A DNA stretch of 5,212 bases from an uncultured archaeon (GTDB taxonomy: Archaea; Thermoproteota; Nitrososphaeria; Conexivisphaerales; CALBHZ01), in NCBI GenBank assembly GCA_937892815.1, contig CALBHZ010000154.1, positions 1 to 5,212 on the forward strand. Reading direction: 5' to 3'. Both the position numbers and the translations under genes were made by a program. The notes under the pieces were generated by a model. It was not told the origin of the DNA. It was given only the letters and a program-made list of their open reading frames with translations, and did not search any database. Shown piece by piece: positions 1-5,149 of the stretch; the stretch's first letter is position 1; the number at the start of each line of letters is the position of its first letter.

Positions 1-228
1 ATGATAGGGAGTAGGAGGAGGATAGCAACGGCTTTTGAGAAAATACTAGAGTTGGGCTTCGAGAAAGAAGATTTAAAGAAGGTATACGCTCCAGTAGGTT
101 TAGATATAGGAGCTGAAACTCCTGAAGAGATCGCGATAAGCATATTAGCGGAAATACTAGCCGTTAAGAAAGGAGGTAGTTTGAGACACCTAAGAGAAGT
201 TAAAAAGGTAGAGGTAAAAAGCGCTTAA
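1..228 (+). CDS. XdhC/CoxI-family protein, C-terminal fragment (5' end outside window)
   Basis: This is the last 75 residues of an XdhC/CoxI-family protein. Family members bind the molybdenum cofactor and help load its sulfurated form into xanthine dehydrogenase, aldehyde or CO dehydrogenase-type enzymes in the cytoplasm. The visible part is the end of the C-terminal Rossmann-like domain. It begins with the family's MIGSRR segment (residues 1-6), followed by a helix and then PVGLDIGAETPEEIAISILAEI (about 31-52), which is the most recognisable family signature. A short basic tail follows (about 56-75). The ATG at base 1 is almost certainly an internal Met, because in full-length relatives this segment lies deep in the protein after the cofactor-binding N-terminal domain. 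The gene therefore runs off the left edge. The stop TAA is at 226-228. No molybdoenzyme subunit is visible here, so the partner enzyme is unknown. Confidence 0.85.
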   Translation: MIGSRRRIATAFEKILELGFEKEDLKKVYAPVGLDIGAETPEEIAISILAEILAVKKGGSLRHLREVKKVEVKSA

Positions 229-232
229 TTTC

Positions 233-242
233 CTTAAATAAA
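233..242 (+). promoter_or_regulatory. Candidate TATA box for the DUF4013 gene (leaderless)
   Basis: CTTAAATAAA is centred about 27 nt before the ATG at 265. No Shine-Dalgarno-like sequence lies between. This spacing puts the expected transcription start at or next to the A of the ATG, the usual arrangement of archaeal leaderless genes. It suggests the membrane-protein gene has its own promoter rather than being read only from the XdhC gene 36 bp upstream. Confidence 0.5.
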
Positions 243-264
243 CAAAACTATTTTATCCTTGTAG

Positions 265-963
265 ATGTTAACGCAAGAAGGGATGTCTTCTACGGAAATA
301 ACCGATAACCTTTCTCAATCATTCAACTATGCCATTAAGTTAACTAAAAACGTAGGCAACTTAATCATCCTAATAATACTTAACCTCATTCCCATAGTTA
401 ACTTCATAATTATAGGCTATGCGGCGAGGATTTTAAGAGAGGGGCCAGAAGAGCCTCCCGTTTTAGATAGATTTGGGGATGCCTTCATTGAAGGCCTTAA
501 GGTTATCGTAGCCGCTATTATCTACTTTATAATACCTGCTTTAATAGCGGGAATAGTTATAGGATTGGCCGTGATAGGTTTCCTTACTTCTCCCCATGCC
601 GTGCCTACGATGTTTACCCCGTGGTATATATTAACTCACGTTTGGGCTAGGATCGTGTTCGTTGCAGTTATTGCCTTTTTATTTTCCATAATAGCTACCA
701 TGGGAATTATTCACATGATCGTGACAGAGAGCTTTTCCAAGGCCTTTTCCCTTTCGGAAATCCTTAAGCTAATTGAGAAGATAGGATGGGGAAGATATCT
801 ACTCTGGCTCGTAGTGATGTTCGTAATAGGGCTAATAATTTCAAGTTTAGGAAATATTCCCTGGATAGGATGGGTTATATCCGGCGCTGCTGGGGTATTC
901 TACATGGTATTTTTCGCGAGAAGCGCTTACTTGATATATCCCTATCAGGAAACGGGTTCGTAG
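265..963 (+). CDS. DUF4013-type multi-pass membrane protein
   Basis: This is a hydrophobic 232-residue protein of unknown function. I assign it to the DUF4013 family from its N-terminal third: a membrane segment ending in GYAARILREG, then a soluble PEEPPVLDRFGDAFIEGLKV stretch, then another membrane segment with a YFIIP turn. This arrangement of hydrophobic helix, GYA-R-L, acidic P-rich linker with FGD and GLK is typical of the family. Likely membrane segments are about 30-53, 78-107, 128-153, 177-195 and 199-218. The loop at 108-127 is probably external or re-entrant, and no signal peptide is evident. The start at 265 is preferred because a TATA box sits about 27 nt upstream (leaderless); an ATG at 283 (MSSTEI...) is the alternative and would not remove the conserved region. 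The last 19 bp overlap the end of the convergent radical SAM gene. No transport or enzyme motif was recognised. Confidence 0.75.
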   Translation: MLTQEGMSSTEITDNLSQSFNYAIKLTKNVGNLIILIILNLIPIVNFIIIGYAARILREGPEEPPVLDRFGDAFIEGLKVIVAAIIYFIIPALIAGIVIGLAVIGFLTSPHAVPTMFTPWYILTHVWARIVFVAVIAFLFSIIATMGIIHMIVTESFSKAFSLSEILKLIEKIGWGRYLLWLVVMFVIGLIISSLGNIPWIGWVISGAAGVFYMVFFARSAYLIYPYQETGS

Positions 964-2033
964 ATTATCCCCTTGCTCTTAGCGTAGTTATACGCTCTTT
1001 CCATTTCACTTAGATAAGGCCTCCTAGATATTTCTGGAAACTTTTCGGGATACCTCGCTACTAGATATTCAGGTCTGTACTGCGCCATTATGTTCACTAA
1101 CCTTCCTGGAAGGTTCTCGGCGATCCAGTCTAAAATGGGAATGGTACAACACTCGAGATGGTTCGGTAAAACTAAATGCCTTATTATCATATCCCCCATC
1201 TCTCCAGCCCATTTGTGGTTCCTCTTCACTACAAACGTATAGTTCCTAATCGCCGATAGCCTTAAAGCGCATTCATCGTTTCCGTACTTAAAATCGGGTA
1301 GCCATATGTCGATTATATCGGAGATTAGCTTCATCGTTTCTTCGCTCATGTACATATTTGAGTTCCACAGTATCGGTATGTTGATATCTACCTGTGTTAG
1401 GGCGCTCAAGATGGTGTGGAGATTTGGAGTTGGCTCTCCTCCTACTAAATTTATATTCAAACATCTATCTCCTGCTAACACCTTAATTATAGATGCTAAG
1501 GTCTTTGGATCGGTTTCCATTCCATTGTACGCGTTTTGCGATATATCCCAATTTTGACAAAATACGCATCTAAAGTTGCATCCTGTAAAGAATATAGTTC
1601 CAGAGCCCGTACTTCCTACTAATGGAGGCTCTTCTCCAAAGTGGTGAAAGAAGCTGGAAACCCTAGACCTATAATCTAACCTACATACCCCTCTTCTCTG
1701 AGTTCTATCCAGCTGACACTTCCATTCGCAAAATCTACAAGATTTCAGCATCCTCTTAGCTATCTCTGCTTTGAGGTCTAAGTAATTCGGAGAAGCCGGA
1801 GGTCTGGATTCAACCCAATCTAGCTTTACGTTCCTCAACTCCATCATTTCCTTCGATTTTTCATTGTGTAATTTCCACAGGTCCTCTAGGCTTCCCTCTA
1901 TTTTAACTTCGATCCTTTTTGCTACCCTATACCAAGCAGGTTCCTTAGAAGTCAGGACTCCATAGTAGTGCTGTAACGCTTTCCTAACTTCTGGGTTTGC
2001 ATACGATGAGCCTAATTCGTAAAGGTACCTCAT
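945..2033 (-). CDS. pflX: Radical SAM protein, PflX family (pyruvate formate-lyase activase homologue)
   Basis: This is a cytoplasmic iron-sulfur radical SAM enzyme of 362 residues; the family's substrate is not established. The core motif is CNFRCVFC, with C152, C156 and C159 as the CxxxCxxC ligands of the SAM-binding [4Fe-4S] cluster. It is followed by QNWDIS (160-165) and the SAM-contacting GGE (198-200, in NLVGGEPTPN). Family blocks continue with LPDFKYGNDECA (245-256) and IIRHLVLPNHLECC (283-296). A second cysteine set precedes the core (C99, C102, C106, C117), as in PflX and AmmeMemoRadiSam relatives, and may hold another metal site or be structural. Residues 1-95 form an extra N-terminal region with no recognised motif. 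The ATG lies 49 bp after the archease stop on the same strand, so the two may be co-transcribed. No glycyl-radical enzyme is visible, so an activase role should not be assumed. Hand reading of its arginine codons found only AGA/AGG. Confidence 0.88.
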   Translation of the reverse strand: MRYLYELGSSYANPEVRKALQHYYGVLTSKEPAWYRVAKRIEVKIEGSLEDLWKLHNEKSKEMMELRNVKLDWVESRPPASPNYLDLKAEIAKRMLKSCRFCEWKCQLDRTQRRGVCRLDYRSRVSSFFHHFGEEPPLVGSTGSGTIFFTGCNFRCVFCQNWDISQNAYNGMETDPKTLASIIKVLAGDRCLNINLVGGEPTPNLHTILSALTQVDINIPILWNSNMYMSEETMKLISDIIDIWLPDFKYGNDECALRLSAIRNYTFVVKRNHKWAGEMGDMIIRHLVLPNHLECCTIPILDWIAENLPGRLVNIMAQYRPEYLVARYPEKFPEISRRPYLSEMERAYNYAKSKGIIYEPVS

Positions 2034-2062
2034 CTATTAATATCTGTAAAAGCCTTGATATT

Positions 2063-2070
2063 GATAAAGG
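2063..2070 (-). promoter_or_regulatory. Weak candidate TATA box for the radical SAM gene
   Basis: Read on the minus strand this is CCTTTATC, about 30-37 nt upstream of the ATG at 2033. It could start a transcript with a leader of only a few bases. There is no convincing Shine-Dalgarno sequence in the 49-bp gap after archease, which supports a separate start for this gene, but read-through from archease is equally possible. Confidence 0.3.
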
Positions 2071-2082
2071 TTTACCATAAAC

Positions 2083-2508
2083 TTAAAGATCCAGTAGAAA
2101 TCTTAATTTGTAAGTTTCTCCTTCTTTGGAAATCGACATTTCGTGATAGGTAACGGCCTTTACTTCCGTTTTATAGCCGTGTTTTTCCCTTTTATACGGT
2201 TCACCTTCCAGCTTTCCCTTTAATTTATAGCCTTCACCATCTTTTTCAATCTTCAATTTAAACTTACACGGAACGAATTGATCGGTCCATACCTTTAATA
2301 GAATCGATTCTAGCCAATTGTAAAGCAGGTTTTCTAGGTCGATGCCCTCCACCTCTATTTCATCTTCTCTTACCGCCTCAACCTTTTCCATGTTTAACAT
2401 TACGCTCAACATTCCTAGAGCAGCGTTGCTAAACGCCTCTTCTAACGTTCGTCCATAAGCCTCTATGAAGGCATCGCTCATATAATCTAAATAGCGGTAA
2501 GGCTGCAT
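2083..2508 (-). CDS. Archease, activator of the tRNA ligase RtcB
   Basis: Archease is a small cytoplasmic protein that speeds guanylylation and turnover of RtcB, the ligase that joins tRNA exons after intron removal in archaea. At 141 residues it matches the usual family length. Family blocks are seen in order: YRYLDYMSDAFIEAYGRTLEEAF (4-26), DLENLLYNWLESIL (57-70), EPYKREKHGYKTEVKAVTYHEM (103-124) and the closing LRFLLDL (135-141). The acidic residues expected at the metal site, D12 near the N-terminus and D140 near the end, are both present. The common DH-TAD start of the family reads DYMSD here, with Tyr at the usual His position. No Shine-Dalgarno sequence precedes the ATG; a TATA box about 27 nt upstream points to a leaderless transcript. 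It is divergent from an intron-containing tRNA gene 62 bp away and is followed on the same strand by the radical SAM gene. RtcB itself is not in the window. Confidence 0.93.
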   Translation of the reverse strand: MQPYRYLDYMSDAFIEAYGRTLEEAFSNAALGMLSVMLNMEKVEAVREDEIEVEGIDLENLLYNWLESILLKVWTDQFVPCKFKLKIEKDGEGYKLKGKLEGEPYKREKHGYKTEVKAVTYHEMSISKEGETYKLRFLLDL

Positions 2509-2530
2509 GGTAAGGATTTAAAAAGGCAGG

Positions 2531-2539
2531 CATAAAACC
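2531..2539 (-). promoter_or_regulatory. Candidate TATA box for archease (leaderless)
   Basis: The minus strand reads GGTTTTATG, 23-31 nt upstream of the archease ATG. That places the transcription start on or next to the start codon. It directly abuts the candidate TATA box of the divergent tRNA gene. A second AT-rich run (minus-strand TTTTTAAA, 9-16 nt upstream of the ATG) is too close to the start to be the promoter. Confidence 0.5.
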
Positions 2540-2546
2540 TTTAAGG
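2539..2546 (+). promoter_or_regulatory. Candidate TATA box (box A) for the tRNA-Ser gene
   Basis: CTTTAAGG is centred about 28 nt before the first base of the tRNA at 2571, so transcription would begin a base or two upstream of the mature 5' end. This matches the usual layout of archaeal tRNA promoters. A weaker AT-rich run at 2553-2561 is closer than expected. Confidence 0.5.
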
Positions 2547-2570
2547 ATTAAGTCTTTTAATTTTCGAAGA

Positions 2571-2672
2571 GCCGGGGTGGCAGAGTGGACAAATGCGCAG
2601 GCCTTGAGTGTAGACGAGAAAGCCTGTGGGCCCTTGGGGCCCTCGTGGGTTCAAATCCCACCCCCGGCGCCA
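2571..2672 (+). tRNA. tRNA-Ser(UGA) with a 12-nt intron and encoded CCA
   Basis: A complete class II tRNA can be folded by hand. The acceptor stem is GCCGGGG (2571-2577) with CCCCGGC (2662-2668), the D stem GCA/TGC (2580-2582, 2594-2596), and the anticodon stem CAGGC/GCCTG (2598-2602, 2622-2626). The long variable arm is GGGCCC-TTG-GGGCCC (2628-2642). The T arm is GTGGG-TTCAAAT-CCCAC (2645-2661), followed by G73 at 2669 and an encoded CCA (2670-2672). The long variable arm limits it to Ser or Leu, and the discriminator G is the serine choice (archaeal Leu tRNAs carry A). The unspliced anticodon loop is 19 nt. Removing 12 nt after position 37 leaves the standard loop CTTGAGA with anticodon TGA (2605-2607), which reads UCA and other UCN codons. 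The mature length is 90 nt with CCA. Confidence 0.95.
2609..2620 (+). other. tRNA intron at canonical position 37/38
   Basis: The intron TGTAGACGAGAA lies between G37 (2608) and A38 (2621). Intron bases CGAG (2615-2618) can pair with anticodon-loop bases CTTG (2603-2606) as C-G, U-A, U-G and G-C, giving the four-base-pair central helix of a splicing motif. A three-base bulge AA|A (2619-2621) carries the 3' cut. On the 5' side, the bases after the helix (AG|T, then GTAGA) form an open loop because no outer intron helix can form. This is the relaxed helix-bulge-helix-loop form, cut by the broad-specificity splicing endonuclease of crenarchaea. Exons would be joined by RtcB. Confidence 0.87.
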
Positions 2673-2728
2673 TTAAAACAACGCAGTTCCACAAGAGTTC
2701 GATGATGTAGGGTATCACTTTTAAAGGG

Positions 2729-2738
2729 TTATAAAAAG
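2729..2738 (+). promoter_or_regulatory. Candidate TATA box for the trehalose operon
   Basis: TTATAAAAAG is the strongest TATA-like element in the 88-bp gap between the tRNA and the trehalose gene. It is centred about 27 nt before 2761, predicting a transcript that starts at or just before the TTG start codon. A second element, CTTTTAAAG (2719-2727), could start transcription near 2747-2749 and leave a short leader containing GGGGGT (2750-2755). No operator-like inverted repeat was seen in this gap. Confidence 0.55.
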
Positions 2739-2760
2739 TAGATAAATTTGGGGGTTAATT

Positions 2761-4941
2761 TTGAGACGATTGATCATAGTTTCAAATAGGCTACCTGTTA
2801 GCGTAGTAAGGAGAAGAGGAAAATTACAGTTCCAGCCCAGTGTTGGAGGGTTAGCTACAGGTCTTGGTTCCTTCTATAGGTCGTACCAAAGTTTATGGAT
2901 AGGATGGCCTGGAATACCCTTGGAAGAAATTAAAGGAATGGAGGAGGACGTAAAAGAGAAATTGTTATCCGAAGGTTGTTATCCTGTGTTCCTTTCCCAG
3001 TACGACATTGAAAATTATTACCACGGCTTTTGTAACAAAACGATTTGGCCTCTCTTCCATTACTTCCCTCAATATACTGTCTATGAAGAGAAGATGTGGA
3101 AAGCATACAAGAAAGTAAATGAAATCTTCCGCGATATCGTTTTAGAGGTTATGGAACGTGACGACTTTATTTGGATACATGACTATCATTTAATGCTTCT
3201 TCCGAGGTTAATAAGAGAAGAGGTTCCGGATGCAACTATAGGATTTTTCCTCCACATACCCTTTCCATCATTTGATGAGTTTTGTTTACTTCCTTGGCGA
3301 GAGGAAATCATAAATGGGATCCTAGGAGCCGATCTTATTGGATTCCATACATACGATTATGTTCAACATTTCCTTGATGCCGTTCGCCGGTTGCTAGGAC
3401 ACGAACACGCTCTTGGACAGCTTATCGCCGATAATCGCGTAATAAGGGTAGATGTATTCCCCATGGGAATTGATTACAAATCATTTAGTCGTATAGTGAA
3501 AGCTCCAGAGGTTAGAAAAGAGGCTGAAAAAATTAAGAAGAGAATAGGGGATAGGAAGATAATACTATCAATTGATAGACTAGATTATACAAAGGGCATA
3601 CCCTTGAGGTTAGAGGCGTTCGATTTATTTCTAGAAAAGAATCCGAAATATAGGGAGAAGGTGACCCTTATTTTGGTAGCCGTTCCTTCACGTACAAGAG
3701 TAGAACCATATGTTCTATTAAAGAAACAAATAGATGAACTTGTAGGGAGGATAAATGGGAAATACGGCACCTTGAATTGGGTCCCGATTTGGTACTTATA
3801 TCGTTTCTTACCCTTCCACGTCCTAGTTGCCCTATACAGTGTAGCCGATGTAGCGCTTCTCACTCCTCTGAGAGATGGCATGAACTTGATAGCTAAAGAA
3901 TTCGTTGCAACTAAAGTTGATAGAAAGGGCGTTTTAATAATTAGCGAAATGGCGGGGGCCTCAAAAGAGTTAGGTGAAGCGATTGTAGTGAATCCAAATA
4001 ATAGGAATGAAGTTGTAAAGGCATTAGAAAGAGCGCTTGAGATGACAATAGATGAACAGATAGAACGTAATAGAGTAATGCAGGAGAGATTAAAGCGTTA
4101 CGACATAAATCGATGGGTAAATGATTTTATTGATAGATTGTCCCATGTTAAAAAATTACAGAAAGAGCTTTATGCGAGGAAGCTTACAGCAGAGACAAAA
4201 AAGAGCTTAATTAACAACTATCGCAAGAGTAGGAGGAGATTGATCTTGCTGGATTACGATGGGACTCTTGTTCCCTTTGCTGAAAGACCGGAAAAAGCCA
4301 AGCCAGATAATGAGCTTTTAAAGCTCCTCAACACACTTACACGAAAAATGGAAAACGAGGTTGTAATTGTAAGTGGAAGAGATAGGGCAACATTAGAGAG
4401 CTGGTTTGGTAATTTAAATGTAGGGTTGATCGCTGAAAACGGAGTTTGGATAAAGGAAAGGGGAGGTGTGTGGAAAATGATAGAACCGCTAAAGAACGAT
4501 TGGAAGAGGGAGGTGAGACCGATCCTTGAGCTATATGTAGATAGAACGCCTGGCTCGTTTATAGAAGAAAAGGAGTTTTCTCTCGTTTGGCATTATAGAA
4601 AAGCCGATCCTAGATTGGGGATGGTAAGAGTAGGTGAGCTTAAAGACGCTCTATTACATCTTATTGCAAACCTCAACTTGAGGATCTTAGAGGGAGATAA
4701 AGTAATTGAAATAAAAAATGCAAGTGTAAATAAGGGTAGGGCTTCGCTAAAATGGATTCTAAAAGAAAAGTGGGACTTTATCTTAGCAATAGGAGATGAT
4801 TGGACAGATGAAGATCTTTTCGCTGTTCTCCCTAAATACGCTTATTCTATAAAGGTTGGCTTTGTTCCTTCTAAGGCTAAATTTAACCTAAGTACCGTAG
4901 ATGATGTGCGTTCATTATTGAGGGAGCTGGCCAATACTTAG
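2761..4941 (+). CDS. Bifunctional trehalose-6-phosphate synthase/phosphatase (TPSP fusion)
   Basis: This 726-residue cytoplasmic enzyme joins an OtsA-like synthase to an OtsB-like phosphatase: NDP-glucose plus glucose-6-phosphate gives trehalose-6-phosphate, which is then dephosphorylated to trehalose. Synthase domain (about 1-470, GT20): SNR with R10, SVGGLATGL (27-35), HDYHL with D141, FLHIPFP with H165, DRLDYTKG with R273 and K278, and LRDGMNL (370-376) with E380. Phosphatase domain (about 490-726, HAD): DYDGTL with D498 and D500, SGR with S538, K658 and GDDWTDED with D679, D680 and D683. All expected catalytic residues are present in both halves, unlike many eukaryotic fusions where one half is dead. 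Start: TTG at 2761, just before the family LIIVSNRLPV start; TTG at 2770 is the alternative, and an in-frame TAA at 2743-2745 limits extension. Its stop abuts the ribosome-binding site of the TreT-like gene. CGN arginine codons are more frequent than in the upstream genes. Confidence 0.95.
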   Translation: MRRLIIVSNRLPVSVVRRRGKLQFQPSVGGLATGLGSFYRSYQSLWIGWPGIPLEEIKGMEEDVKEKLLSEGCYPVFLSQYDIENYYHGFCNKTIWPLFHYFPQYTVYEEKMWKAYKKVNEIFRDIVLEVMERDDFIWIHDYHLMLLPRLIREEVPDATIGFFLHIPFPSFDEFCLLPWREEIINGILGADLIGFHTYDYVQHFLDAVRRLLGHEHALGQLIADNRVIRVDVFPMGIDYKSFSRIVKAPEVRKEAEKIKKRIGDRKIILSIDRLDYTKGIPLRLEAFDLFLEKNPKYREKVTLILVAVPSRTRVEPYVLLKKQIDELVGRINGKYGTLNWVPIWYLYRFLPFHVLVALYSVADVALLTPLRDGMNLIAKEFVATKVDRKGVLIISEMAGASKELGEAIVVNPNNRNEVVKALERALEMTIDEQIERNRVMQERLKRYDINRWVNDFIDRLSHVKKLQKELYARKLTAETKKSLINNYRKSRRRLILLDYDGTLVPFAERPEKAKPDNELLKLLNTLTRKMENEVVIVSGRDRATLESWFGNLNVGLIAENGVWIKERGGVWKMIEPLKNDWKREVRPILELYVDRTPGSFIEEKEFSLVWHYRKADPRLGMVRVGELKDALLHLIANLNLRILEGDKVIEIKNASVNKGRASLKWILKEKWDFILAIGDDWTDEDLFAVLPKYAYSIKVGFVPSKAKFNLSTVDDVRSLLRELANT

Positions 4942-4950
4942 GAGGGTGAT
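4941..4950 (+). promoter_or_regulatory. Strong Shine-Dalgarno sequence for the TreT-like gene
   Basis: GGAGGGTGAT is close to the archaeal consensus GGAGGTGAT (one extra G). It sits three bases before the ATG at 4954, and its first base is the last base of the upstream TAG stop. This fits a downstream operon gene, in contrast to the leaderless-type starts elsewhere in the window. Confidence 0.85.
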
Positions 4951-4953
4951 AAT

Positions 4954-5149
4954 ATGAAAGATCTTGATAGTTATAGGGCGATAGTAGGTGATAAAGTGAT
5001 ATCAGAGATATATAGGAAGGCTAAGAGGTTGTACGGGATACGCGTACTTCACATTAACTCTACATATTACGGTGGAGGGGTAGTAGAGATGTTAAGTTCT
5101 CTCGTACCTCTCATGAATAGCATAGGAATAGAGATGGATTGGAGAATAC
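4954..5149 (+). CDS. treT: TreT-type trehalose glycosyltransferase, N-terminal fragment cut by adapter
   Basis: Only the first 65 residues are genomic. TreT (trehalose glycosyltransferring synthase, GT4 family) makes trehalose from nucleotide-diphosphate glucose and glucose. The fragment opens MKDLDSYRAIVGD (1-13), which is the family's usual start. It continues through a basic helix to VLHINSTYYGGGVVEML (31-47), the first beta strand and glycine-rich sugar-nucleotide loop that typifies TreT, and ends SLVPLMNSIGIEMDWRI (49-65). Full-length relatives are about 400 residues, so most of the enzyme is missing. The ATG has a near-consensus ribosome-binding site and follows the TPSP stop by 12 bp, so the two form an operon. 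In Thermoproteus tenax the same pair is described as an operon and a working complex. From 5150 on, the reading frame stays open only because the adapter has no stop in that frame; residues after 65 or 66 are artefact. Confidence 0.9.

Noticed and set aside
1..3. ATG at base 1 as a real gene start
   Set aside because: MIGSRR is an internal segment of the XdhC family, so this is a truncated gene rather than a 75-residue protein.
786..1013. 75-codon open frame on the plus strand
   Set aside because: It lies in another frame across the end of the DUF4013 gene and the radical SAM gene, and its translation matches no family.
1306..1557. 83-codon open frame on the plus strand
   Set aside because: It is antisense to the radical SAM core, whose motifs are clear; the plus-strand translation looks like a shadow.
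2571..2672. Reading the tRNA as leucine (GAG or CAA anticodon)
   Set aside because: The anticodon stem CAGGC/GCCTG fixes the loop, U33 then precedes TGA, and the discriminator is G, as in serine tRNAs.
3585..3881. 98-codon open frame on the minus strand
   Set aside because: It is antisense to the synthase domain of the trehalose gene and has no recognisable motif or promoter.
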